NCBI GenBank assembly: GCA_947628325.1
Contig: CANQZL010000016.1
Coordinates: forward strand, 1 to 14,579
Source: an uncultured Bacilli bacterium
GTDB taxonomy: Bacteria; Bacillota_I; Bacilli_A; RF39; UBA660
Direction of reading: 5' to 3'
Length of the DNA stretch: 14,579 nucleotides
Below, piece by piece: positions 6,828 to 14,172 of this stretch (its first letter is position 1; each line of letters begins with the position of its first letter). Below the pieces are notes generated by a model that ran no database searches, was not told where the DNA came from, and saw only the letters and a program-made list of their open reading frames with translations. A program made the position numbers and the translations under genes.

Positions 6828-8071
6828 ATATATCAAAAGAAACTTTAGATTTTATTTCTAAAGAAGAAAAAAGTTTAAAAGAAATATTTACTGAAATAGA
6901 TAATAATTGTTTAGTTAATTCTTCAAAAGTATTAGAAGCATTTCAAAAATATAATGTGTCTGAAAGTTATTTTAATAGTACTACAGGATATGGATATAAT
7001 GATTTAGGACGAGATAATATTGAAAAAATATTTGCTTATGTTCTTGATGCCCCTGATGCCTTAGTAAGAAGTCAATTTATATCTGGGACTCATGCTTTAA
7101 CAGTAGCATTATTTGCCTTCTTAAGACCAAATGATTTAATGTTATCTATTAGTGGAACCCCCTATGATACATTACATGAAGTAATAGGAATTACTCCTAA
7201 TGATAGTAGTCTTGCTTCATATGGAGTTAAATATGATCAAATTGACTTAGTAAATGATGATTTTAATTACCAAGAAATATCTAAATATTTAAAAAATAAT
7301 AAAGTAAAATTAATAGAAATTCAAAGAAGTAAAGGATATTCAACAAGAAAAAGTTTAACTATTGATAAAGTAGAAAAAGTTATAAAATGTATACGTGAAA
7401 TAGATAAAGACGTTATAATTATGGTTGATAATTGTTATTGTGAATTTGTTGAAACTAAAACACCTTTAACAGTAGGAGCAGATATCATAGTAGGATCTTT
7501 AATTAAAAATTTAGGGGGAGGCATAGCTCCTAATGGAGCTTATATAGCGGGACGAAAAGACTTAGTAGATTTAGCTGGAGAAAGATTGACTTGTCCTGGT
7601 GAAGGTAGAGAAGTTGGTCCAACTTTAGGAATAAATAAAAGTTTACTACAAGGCTTATTTCTAGCTCCAAGTGTTGTCGCAAGTAGTTTAAAAACGGCTA
7701 TTTTAACAAGTAAATCCTTAGAAGATTTAGGATATAACGTTGAACCTAAGTATAATGAACAAAGAGCTGATATTGTCCAAAATATAATTTTTAATGATAA
7801 AGATAAATTAATAAAATATGTTCAAGGAATTCAAATGGGTTCTCCAGTAGATTCAAATGCTTTGCCAATGCCTTGGGATATGCCTGGATATAGTGACCAA
7901 GTTATAATGGCAGCTGGAACTTTTACTCAAGGTTCATCAATTGAACTAAGCTGTGATGGTCCAATAAGACCTCCATATATCGCCTATCAACAAGGTGGGT
8001 TAACTTATGAATATGGGAAAATAGGGATAGCCAAAGCTATAGAAAATTTAAAAGAAGAGCAAGAAAAATAA
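6821..8071 (+). CDS. ynbB: PLP-dependent enzyme, YnbB/methionine gamma-lyase-like ('aluminium resistance') family
   Basis: At 416 aa this is full length for the YnbB family (Met_gamma_lyase, PF06838), fold-type I PLP enzymes related to Cys/Met-metabolism lyases. It shows SGTHALTVALFAFLRPND (phosphate-binding region), IIMVDNCYCEFVE (Asp contacting the pyridine nitrogen) and GSLIKNLGGGIAPNGAY with Lys229 as the expected Schiff-base lysine. The start overlaps the SDR stop; AGATGGAGGAG, ending about 9 nt before the ATG, is a good ribosome binding site within the SDR gene. The reaction of YnbB has not been established as far as I know, and 'aluminium resistance' is a historical label. In Bacillus it neighbours hflX and glnR; here it is coupled to an SDR. 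Confidence 0.92.
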   Translation: MLNISKETLDFISKEEKSLKEIFTEIDNNCLVNSSKVLEAFQKYNVSESYFNSTTGYGYNDLGRDNIEKIFAYVLDAPDALVRSQFISGTHALTVALFAFLRPNDLMLSISGTPYDTLHEVIGITPNDSSLASYGVKYDQIDLVNDDFNYQEISKYLKNNKVKLIEIQRSKGYSTRKSLTIDKVEKVIKCIREIDKDVIIMVDNCYCEFVETKTPLTVGADIIVGSLIKNLGGGIAPNGAYIAGRKDLVDLAGERLTCPGEGREVGPTLGINKSLLQGLFLAPSVVASSLKTAILTSKSLEDLGYNVEPKYNEQRADIVQNIIFNDKDKLIKYVQGIQMGSPVDSNALPMPWDMPGYSDQVIMAAGTFTQGSSIELSCDGPIRPPYIAYQQGGLTYEYGKIGIAKAIENLKEEQEK

Positions 8072-8089
8072 GACTTTTTCTTGTTTTTT
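8060..8089 (+). terminator. Terminator of the SDR-ynbB operon
   Basis: CAAGAAAAA (8060-8068) pairs with 8075-8083 around a 6-nt loop and is followed by six T (8084-8089). The ynbB stop codon (8069-8071) is in the loop. Confidence 0.88.
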
Positions 8090-8110
8090 AAAGACTAAAA
8101 ATATATTTTA

Positions 8111-8119
8111 TGATATACT
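8111..8119 (+). promoter_or_regulatory. Extended -10 promoter of the 90-aa protein gene
   Basis: TGATATACT at 8111-8119 gives TGn plus TATACT (five of six matches). There is no recognisable -35. It follows the ynbB terminator by about 20 nt and would give a leader of about 30 nt. Confidence 0.55.
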
Positions 8120-8155
8120 TATAAAGTAAGATATACTGAATAGGAGAGTAAAGAT

Positions 8156-8428
8156 ATGGCAACTGAATTAACTAACGATGAAATAGAAGAACTAGTAGGA
8201 CTTAATGAAGTAGATAAAAGTTTCTTGAAAGCTCGTGATAATGGACTACTTTTAACGGATAATCAAGTAAGCACTTTAAAAAGATATAATATTGACCCAG
8301 CCAAATGCAATAGTATGAGTGAATTGCTTTATATGATTGGCGAAGTAGAAACAGATGAAGATGACGATTTAAGTTATTTAGCTGATCAATTATCTGAAAT
8401 TAACTACTATAATAATACAAGGAAGTAG
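8156..8428 (+). CDS. Small acidic cytosolic protein of unknown function (90 aa)
   Basis: I do not recognise the family. The ATG has GGAGAG about 9 nt upstream. The protein is acidic, with predicted helices, an internal segment LLLTDNQVSTLKRYNID that reads like a small helix-turn-helix or helical hairpin, one cysteine, and an acidic ETDEDDD patch near residue 72. There is no signal peptide or membrane segment. The next gene begins 5 nt after its stop, so the two are very likely co-transcribed and perhaps functional partners. Confidence 0.75.
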   Translation: MATELTNDEIEELVGLNEVDKSFLKARDNGLLLTDNQVSTLKRYNIDPAKCNSMSELLYMIGEVETDEDDDLSYLADQLSEINYYNNTRK

Positions 8429-8433
8429 ATAAT

Positions 8434-9021
8434 GTGATAAGACCTGAAAAATTAAAAAAATATCAACGTGAAAAATTTAATAATTTTAAAAAAATTAATG
8501 AACTTAAAATAGATGATGATGAAGCCTATATTGAACTTAAAGTAGATAAGTTTTCTAATATAGTATCAGAATATTCACTATCAGATACACCAATTTTAAA
8601 AAACGAATTTCTAAATATAATTGAGTCTTGTGCATCATTTATTCCTTTGGAATATCCATTAGTATTAGAAATACATAATAATACTTTTACATCTTCTGAA
8701 AGAATTCTTATAAGAAAGTTAATAAAGAATCATTTTAATCTTATAAAAGTAACAAAAGAGATGGAGTTAAAAGCTTTAAAAAGAAAAAGCTATTTCTTCT
8801 TAACATTAGGAATTTTAATGTTTTTAATTGTTGGAATAATAACGGCTTATGCAGTATTACCTTTTACTCACGAAATTCTATCATTTATGGCATCTTTTAG
8901 TATCTGGGAATTTGGAGAATTACTTTTCTTTGAACAAGATGATTTAAAAGAACAAGTAATAAAATATAGTCATTTATCAACAATAAGAGTTTTGTATGAT
9001 AAAGATAATGTTAAAAAATAA
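8434..9021 (+). CDS. Two-helix membrane protein of unknown function (195 aa)
   Basis: The start is GTG at 8434; AAGGAAG ends about 8 nt upstream, within the preceding gene. The first 120 residues are charged and soluble. Two hydrophobic helices follow (about 126-145, FFLTLGILMFLIVGIITAYA, and about 149-168, ending in the aromatic WEFGELLFF), then a charged tail of about 27 residues. Both ends are probably cytosolic, forming a hairpin in the membrane. No catalytic motif is visible. It sits in an apparent operon with the 90-aa protein and reads toward the DUF1292 gene with no terminator between them. Confidence 0.8.
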   Translation: MIRPEKLKKYQREKFNNFKKINELKIDDDEAYIELKVDKFSNIVSEYSLSDTPILKNEFLNIIESCASFIPLEYPLVLEIHNNTFTSSERILIRKLIKNHFNLIKVTKEMELKALKRKSYFFLTLGILMFLIVGIITAYAVLPFTHEILSFMASFSIWEFGELLFFEQDDLKEQVIKYSHLSTIRVLYDKDNVKK

Positions 9022-9027
9022 GAAATA

Positions 9028-9036
9028 TGATATAAT
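9028..9036 (+). promoter_or_regulatory. Extended -10 promoter before the DUF1292 gene
   Basis: TGATATAAT at 9028-9036 has a perfect TATAAT with the TGn extension; no good -35 is present. It starts 7 nt after the previous stop codon and gives a leader of about 28 nt. As there is no terminator upstream, the DUF1292 gene may be read from this promoter and by read-through. Confidence 0.65.
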
Positions 9037-9070
9037 AAAATAAGAATAAAAAATAACGGAGGGGACTATT

Positions 9071-9322
9071 ATGGAAGATAACAATCAAAAGTTCCAAGTA
9101 GAAATTGAAACAGGAGAAATAATGGAAGCAGAATTATTATCAGTTGTTGAAATTGATGGTAAAGAATATGCTGTATATTCACTAGATAATCGTAATGGAA
9201 CAGTAGATATTCTTGCTTCATATGTTATAAAAGATCAAGAAGGATATGATCAATTAGAAGATATTAATAATCCATTAGATAAAGAAAAAATATCCAATTT
9301 TATTCAAGGATTAGTTGTTTAA
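9071..9322 (+). CDS. DUF1292 (YrzB-like) small protein
   Basis: This 83-aa acidic beta-rich protein matches the DUF1292 pattern: a short N-terminus, then an E-x-G-E-xx-EAELLSVVEIDGKEYAVY core and an acidic C-terminal part. The molecular role of the family is unknown. The ATG has a strong GGAGGGG site 6 nt upstream. In many Bacillota the gene lies beside the Holliday-junction resolvase gene (yrrK) and yrzL; here it lies 25 nt before a 998-aa unknown gene, with which it probably forms an operon. The family call rests on remembered pattern, without alignment. Confidence 0.72.
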   Translation: MEDNNQKFQVEIETGEIMEAELLSVVEIDGKEYAVYSLDNRNGTVDILASYVIKDQEGYDQLEDINNPLDKEKISNFIQGLVV

Positions 9323-9347
9323 CCTTAAAGCAGAAGGGAGGATAAAT

Positions 9348-12344
9348 ATGATTACAATAAATCGTGGAGAAACTACTATATTAAAAGGTGCAGATGTTAA
9401 TGCTACAAAAAATTTAAAGCAAGCTTTAAATTTTGCCAAACAAAGAGTATTGCAGTTTAGTAATAAAAAGCAATTAAAAGAAGAAGAAAGTATCAATAGA
9501 TATGTTCAAATAAAAAAAGATGTTATAAATCTTATAAAAGAAAACAAATATGAAGACTTTATATATGGCTTATATGTAGTACTTCATGGTCATCAAAAAC
9601 AGATTGACTATCTCGAAAGTCAATTAAAAAATTCTTCTTCAGAAGAACAAAAAACTATTAAAAAATCTATAGAAGAATTTAAAAATAAACTTTCTGATAC
9701 TCAAAATTTTATCAATGAGGTAGAGAAAGCTAAAAAAGAATATGAAGCAGAAGAGAAAGAAAAAACTATTAAAAAGACTAAAAATATAATTGAATTTCAT
9801 AAAAAACAATTATCAAGTTATTTTGATTCTATTACTACAGCTTTTTCGCAACTAGATGCTGCTTTAGAAAAACCTGAAGAATATCTTCCAATAATGAGTT
9901 TAACTAAACTATTAAAAAATGTAATAGCAATGTACAGAGCAGAGTTAAAACAAGTCAAAAAAAATGTTAACAAATTTAGAGAATTATCAAAAGAAGATTA
10001 TGATTTAGGTATGCCAGATGAGCTAGAACAATTATCTCAAACTAAAAAGAGATATAGAAAAGCTAGATTGGCTATTGATGAATTTGAACTAAAAATTCAA
10101 GATATAGTTTCTGACAAAGAAGATAAGGATATTACTCAATATACACAAGTAATAGCTAGTTTACAAAACGTCTTATCATTAACATCTTTTCTTATCCCTA
10201 ATCGAAAGCAATTTGCTGAAATACAACAATTATCTAATAGTGAAATAAACACAAAACATCATAAAATGACCTTACAAAAATTTAGTGATGAAATATCAGT
10301 TGAATTAGAAAAATACTATTTAAAATTAATTGAAGATATTAAAAATCTTCGCTCTGTAATAGGTTCGCGTGAATTTGTAAAATCTATTAATGACAGATAT
10401 ACAACTTTAAGTAAAGAAGAGAAGAATAAAATATTTGAAACAGAAAATAGTAATGCCTATAAAAAAATTTGTTTCAATGATATAAGCATGTCTGATGAAG
10501 AAAAAAATAAACGTCATCTTACATATGATTATCTAATTAATTTTATTACTAGAATAACACCTCATAAGGCATTAACATGCTTAGAAGATATTCCTTATAA
10601 TTCTGAAGAATTTAATCAAAAATATAAATCCTGCTTAAAAGAAATAATTAACTTCATTCATGCAATAAATACTAGAGAAGAAGCTGAAGCTCTTGGTGTA
10701 AAAGCTGAATTTGATGAAGAAACTCAAACTTTATTAGTTTCTTTAGGTGATAATACTTTAGGAATTTATAAAAAACAGCTTGTAAGTGATGAAGTATTAA
10801 ATAAAATGAGACAAGATCGAAAAAACATAATTGTTTATCCAGAAAAAAGTTGGTTAAATACTTCTAAAGAAAAAGTTGAAATCCAAATGAGATATTGCGA
10901 AGTAATTGAAGAAATTAATCATTTAATTAGGCAATTAAACGATTATGCAAAGCATCCAGATAATTCTTCAAAAACACCAATTGAACTAGATCGTGATATT
11001 TTGGAATATCCATCATTAAAAACAGCAACATATTGTGAAAGAATAATAGAACTTAGAACTGAAATGATTGATATTGCCTTAGAATATTTTAGAAAATATA
11101 GAATATCAATAAATACATTACCAGATATAAAAGATATAAAATTAAATGAAGTACACTTTTCATCAAGCAATAAAGAATTCGTAGTATATCATAATCAAAG
11201 AATTAATGAACTTATAAAACAAATAGATAGTCTTCCTGAATCTGGTTTAAAAGCCGATGAATTGGAAGAAAGAAAAGTTCGTCTATCTCATAAAATAAAT
11301 ATTGAAAATAATTTATTAACTAATCGTTTAGCAATAATTGGTATGCAAAAAGATTTAAATTTATCTGAAATTTTATCTTCTGCTAAAGGTAAAAAAAGCA
11401 TAGATAAAGATAATATTACTGCTAATTCAGAAGACTTAACAGATATAAAAGAAATGATTGAACAGAGAATTCAAAAACTAAGCCAAGAAGATATATTGAC
11501 ATATGCTTATGAAAAGGCAATTATTAAGTTAATCGATGACATAAAAAAATATTATGCATCAAAAATACCAAAAGATTCTGAAATTACTTATGATTTAATA
11601 AATAATAATATTACTATAAAGAATAATGAAGAAGTATTAATGATAAAACAACTTTTAAGTAGAGATTTATATCAACAATTTATTACAAATGGTCGTAAAG
11701 TACCTTTAAAATTATTAAAACAAGTAAAAATAGCTGTGTTAAATGCTAGTGTTGCTGACTATAATAATGGGGAAAGACAAAGAACAATTCGTAAGATTCT
11801 TGAAGATGATGTTAATGTTAATAATTCAGAAATAGATGAAATATTAGATACTCTTGTTAAAGAAGGAATAATCCAAAATATTGAAGCAAGAGCCGACCAA
11901 ACTTCTATGTCATTTAGTAAACTTAATCAATTAATATCAGAAGAAAGTACTAATGTAAAAGTTAAACAAACGCATTTGAATATCTCAAGACAACAACATA
12001 TTAATCATTCTTTAGGAACAATTATATCAAATGCTAAGCCAATAACAATATCATTAATAAAAAATGGCTTAAAAATTAAATTAAGTCAAGAACTTTCTGA
12101 TAAACTATCTTCTTTAAAAGCTAAAATAAGCTTAGTTAATAAGAATAATTATCGTGATAGAAAATCTACTCCTATATTAAAAAATGATGAATTAGAACAT
12201 GAATTATCATTTACAACTGGTAATCGCGATATTAAAAAAGATTATAAGATAGAAATAAGAAAACCTAAAGAAAGTAGTAAAAATTCTGAAGTAATATACG
12301 AACAGGATTTAGATTCAAACGAAGAAATAAAAAAAGGTATATAA
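9348..12344 (+). CDS. Large predominantly helical, coiled-coil-rich cytosolic protein of unknown function (998 aa)
   Basis: I do not recognise this protein. The ATG at 9348 follows AGAAGGGAGG by 6 nt; an upstream in-frame TTG overlaps the previous gene and is not needed. There is no signal peptide and no hydrophobic helix. Long Lys/Glu-rich helical stretches with heptad-like spacing cover residues of about 20-260 and recur near 490-660. From about residue 800 the composition becomes more globular: RTIRKILEDDVNVNNSEIDE then LDTLVKEGIIQ resembles a winged-helix-type recognition region. The last 100 residues are basic and apparently flexible. No Walker, nuclease or other catalytic motif is visible. 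A scaffold or filament-like role is possible but unproven. It is probably co-transcribed with the DUF1292 gene and ends at its own terminator. Confidence 0.9.
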   Translation: MITINRGETTILKGADVNATKNLKQALNFAKQRVLQFSNKKQLKEEESINRYVQIKKDVINLIKENKYEDFIYGLYVVLHGHQKQIDYLESQLKNSSSEEQKTIKKSIEEFKNKLSDTQNFINEVEKAKKEYEAEEKEKTIKKTKNIIEFHKKQLSSYFDSITTAFSQLDAALEKPEEYLPIMSLTKLLKNVIAMYRAELKQVKKNVNKFRELSKEDYDLGMPDELEQLSQTKKRYRKARLAIDEFELKIQDIVSDKEDKDITQYTQVIASLQNVLSLTSFLIPNRKQFAEIQQLSNSEINTKHHKMTLQKFSDEISVELEKYYLKLIEDIKNLRSVIGSREFVKSINDRYTTLSKEEKNKIFETENSNAYKKICFNDISMSDEEKNKRHLTYDYLINFITRITPHKALTCLEDIPYNSEEFNQKYKSCLKEIINFIHAINTREEAEALGVKAEFDEETQTLLVSLGDNTLGIYKKQLVSDEVLNKMRQDRKNIIVYPEKSWLNTSKEKVEIQMRYCEVIEEINHLIRQLNDYAKHPDNSSKTPIELDRDILEYPSLKTATYCERIIELRTEMIDIALEYFRKYRISINTLPDIKDIKLNEVHFSSSNKEFVVYHNQRINELIKQIDSLPESGLKADELEERKVRLSHKINIENNLLTNRLAIIGMQKDLNLSEILSSAKGKKSIDKDNITANSEDLTDIKEMIEQRIQKLSQEDILTYAYEKAIIKLIDDIKKYYASKIPKDSEITYDLINNNITIKNNEEVLMIKQLLSRDLYQQFITNGRKVPLKLLKQVKIAVLNASVADYNNGERQRTIRKILEDDVNVNNSEIDEILDTLVKEGIIQNIEARADQTSMSFSKLNQLISEESTNVKVKQTHLNISRQQHINHSLGTIISNAKPITISLIKNGLKIKLSQELSDKLSSLKAKISLVNKNNYRDRKSTPILKNDELEHELSFTTGNRDIKKDYKIEIRKPKESSKNSEVIYEQDLDSNEEIKKGI

Positions 12345-12363
12345 AAGCACTTAAAGTGCTTTT
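12343..12363 (+). terminator. Terminator after the 998-aa protein gene
   Basis: AAAAGCAC (12343-12350) pairs with GTGCTTTT (12356-12363) around a TTAAA loop, followed by TTATATT. The stem begins inside the stop codon (12342-12344). The hairpin is nearly palindromic and A/T-flanked, so it could act in both directions. Confidence 0.75.
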
Positions 12364-12367
12364 TATA

Positions 12368-12396
12368 TTGAAAAAAACATAAAAAAAGTGTATATT
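12368..12396 (+). promoter_or_regulatory. Candidate promoter of the Ig-like membrane protein gene
   Basis: TTGAAA at 12368-12373 and TATATT at 12391-12396 are separated by 17 nt. A TATAGT at 12399-12404 is an alternative -10. This is the only promoter in the plus-strand series with a reasonable -35 and no TGn extension. Confidence 0.5.
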
Positions 12397-12442
12397 TATA
12401 TAGTAGGATAGTATCAAGAATAAAAAGGAGGAAGCTGATTTT

Positions 12443-13726
12443 ATGGATGAAAAAAAAGAAGAATACAAAAATATAGAATCTTCAAAAGAGAAAGAAAAAG
12501 AACAAGAAAAAATTCCTTCTGAAAATCAGTCCTCATCTGAAGTAGCAACTATTATGCCTACTATGATTGATGATAGTGAAGAAGTATTAGAGAAAAAAAG
12601 AGACTTATCTGCTATTATTCCTAAATTTGAATCAATAAAAGAAGATTCAACATCTTTAGAACTTGTTAGTAAAGATAATACATTAAAAAGTGATGGCTCA
12701 GTAACCTTGGGAACATTTAATGCCGAGACAGATTCAACATTTAATACAGAAGCAGTTCTTCCATCACAAATTGATATAGAACAAAGAAAAATAGAAAAAC
12801 AAAAAAATAAAAATAAAAAGAGAAAAAAGGAAAAAGTTAAACCAAATAAAAATGCAATGCGATTCCAAAATAGAACTGCAATCTTTTCTTTATTAGTAAT
12901 TGTTGCTTTAGCAGGTTTTATTATTTGGTTTATTAAGCGTCCAACTGAAAATGACTTTAGACCTTTAACTGTTACAGTAGAATTAGGAGATAGTCTACCA
13001 GTTAGAACATCTTCCTATGTAGAGCCTGGTATTAAAGGAGATTATATTGATGAATTACTTTACTCCTTAGATTTATCTAAAGTAAATGTCGGACAAGTTG
13101 GTGAATATGATTTTACAGTTACATATAATAATATACAAAAAATTGGAAAATTGATAATTCAAGATACTACAAAGCCTGAATTAGAAGTAAGGCAAGTAAC
13201 AATAATGGAAGGAACAGATTATAGTGCAAGTTCCTTTGTCGAAATGTGTCATGATATAAGTGGTTGTAATTATTCATTTCAAGATGAGGAGACACAATCA
13301 AAATATAAAACAGCTGGTTCATACACTGTATATGTAGTAGCAACAGATGCTTATCAAAACTCTGTAACCAAACAAGCTAATTTATTTATAGAAGCCCAAG
13401 GTAGTATTCGTATTTATCAAAAAGAAGTACCATATGATAATAATGCTGGGTATGAAATGGTTGAGACATATCGTCTACGTTTTGCAGAGTATGCTACTTA
13501 TTCATTATTAATAACTGCTACTCATACACAACAATTTATTTATCAAGATAATGATAAATACAAAGCTGCAACAGAAACATATGCCGGTGAAGAAAATTAC
13601 GAATTTGACGACTCAAAAATGACTATTACATTAACAGAAATAGTTAATCATATTGGAAGTAATTATACTAGACTTTCAGATATTAAAGATTATTTAGAAA
13701 GAGAAGGTTATGTCCAAACAAATTAA
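12443..13726 (+). CDS. Single-pass membrane protein with Ig-like (DUF5011-type) ectodomain
   Basis: This 427-aa protein has a long charged, disordered N-terminus (about 1-138; Lys/Glu/Ser-rich, with a strongly basic KNKNKKRKKEK block just before the membrane), one helix at about 146-165, then an outside part. The latter has two Ig-like segments (about 171-240 and 241-321), the second opening with DTTKPE as in the CAP protein, and a C-terminal alpha/beta domain (about 322-427) that I do not recognise. Positive-inside topology puts the N-terminus in the cytosol. There is a C-x5-C pair (CHDISGC) near residue 270. The ATG has AAGGAGG about 11 nt upstream, a slightly long spacing. It has no sortase motif and no enzyme motif. 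The basic cytosolic tail could contact a cytosolic partner or nucleic acid. Confidence 0.87.
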   Translation: MDEKKEEYKNIESSKEKEKEQEKIPSENQSSSEVATIMPTMIDDSEEVLEKKRDLSAIIPKFESIKEDSTSLELVSKDNTLKSDGSVTLGTFNAETDSTFNTEAVLPSQIDIEQRKIEKQKNKNKKRKKEKVKPNKNAMRFQNRTAIFSLLVIVALAGFIIWFIKRPTENDFRPLTVTVELGDSLPVRTSSYVEPGIKGDYIDELLYSLDLSKVNVGQVGEYDFTVTYNNIQKIGKLIIQDTTKPELEVRQVTIMEGTDYSASSFVEMCHDISGCNYSFQDEETQSKYKTAGSYTVYVVATDAYQNSVTKQANLFIEAQGSIRIYQKEVPYDNNAGYEMVETYRLRFAEYATYSLLITATHTQQFIYQDNDKYKAATETYAGEENYEFDDSKMTITLTEIVNHIGSNYTRLSDIKDYLEREGYVQTN

Positions 13727-13747
13727 AGAGGTTTTCCTCTTTTTTTT
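13725..13747 (+). terminator. Terminator of the Ig-like membrane protein gene
   Basis: AAAGAGG (13725-13731) pairs with CCTCTTT (13736-13742) around a TTTT loop, followed by five more T. The stem starts within the TAA stop codon (13724-13726). Confidence 0.88.
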
Positions 13748-13815
13748 AATTATTTAAGAAAAAATAACTAATCACATATTTACATATAGAATAAATTATA
13801 TTAAAGGAGGTAATT

Positions 13816-14154
13816 ATGAATAATAATTGTTTAATACAAGATGCTCAAAGAAAGATAAACAATTTTAATAAAAATAATATAGCAACTGGTAGTTGTTGCG
13901 GTTTTAGAGATTTATCAGTTGGACCCCAAGGTCCAACAGGACCTCAGGGACAAATTGGTCCAACAGGGCCACAAGGTGTTCAAGGAATCCAAGGAATTCC
14001 CGGACCAATAGGTCCAACTGGTCCTCAAGGAATCCAAGGTTTACAAGGAATAGCAGGTCCTCAAGGTACACCAGGTACAATAGGTCCTCAAGGTGCTACT
14101 GGTCCACAAGGACCAACTCATACCCTCAAAAGTGAAAGTAAAGAAATTGTGTAG
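13816..14154 (+). CDS. Small collagen-like Gly-X-Y repeat protein (112 aa)
   Basis: The 35-residue N-terminal head has Cys5, Cys27 and Cys28 and no signal peptide. Residues 36-101 are 22 uninterrupted Gly-X-Y triplets rich in GPQ, GPT and GIQ, which should form a trimeric collagen triple helix. An 11-residue polar tail (HTLKSESKEIV) follows. AAAGGAGG 5 nt before the ATG is a near-perfect ribosome binding site, suggesting high expression; no clear promoter is seen in 13748-13800. Many bacterial collagen-like proteins carry a globular C-terminal domain (for example the BclA type); this one lacks it, so it may be naturally short or a truncated member. Like exosporium collagen-like proteins it lacks a Sec signal, but sporulation cannot be judged from this window. 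Confidence 0.85.
   Translation: MNNNCLIQDAQRKINNFNKNNIATGSCCGFRDLSVGPQGPTGPQGQIGPTGPQGVQGIQGIPGPIGPTGPQGIQGLQGIAGPQGTPGTIGPQGATGPQGPTHTLKSESKEIV
13921..14118 (+). repeat. Collagen triplet-repeat tract (22 x 9 nt)
   Basis: There are 22 nine-base units encoding G-X-Y. Exact longer DNA repeats occur inside the tract, for example CAAGGAATCCAAGG at 13981-13994 and again at 14026-14039. The tract is noticeably more GC-rich than its surroundings because of Gly and Pro codons. Such tracts expand and contract by slippage or recombination. Confidence 0.9.
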
Positions 14155-14172
14155 AAAAGAACTAATGAAACA

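Noticed and set aside
8429..8436. ATG 8432 followed at once by TGA as a sign of TGA recoding
   Set aside because: GTG 8434 in the coding frame has a proper ribosome binding site, and no other gene in the window needs TGA as Trp.
9311..9496. A 61-aa minus-strand frame at the start of the 998-aa gene
   Set aside because: It is antisense to a well-supported gene, with no own signals.
10943..11170. A 75-aa minus-strand frame inside the 998-aa gene
   Set aside because: It is an antisense shadow of the coding sequence, without ribosome binding site.
12265..12468. A 67-aa minus-strand frame across a gene boundary
   Set aside because: Phe/Ser/Leu-rich composition expected from antisense of Lys/Glu-rich DNA; it crosses a terminator and the next gene's ribosome binding site.
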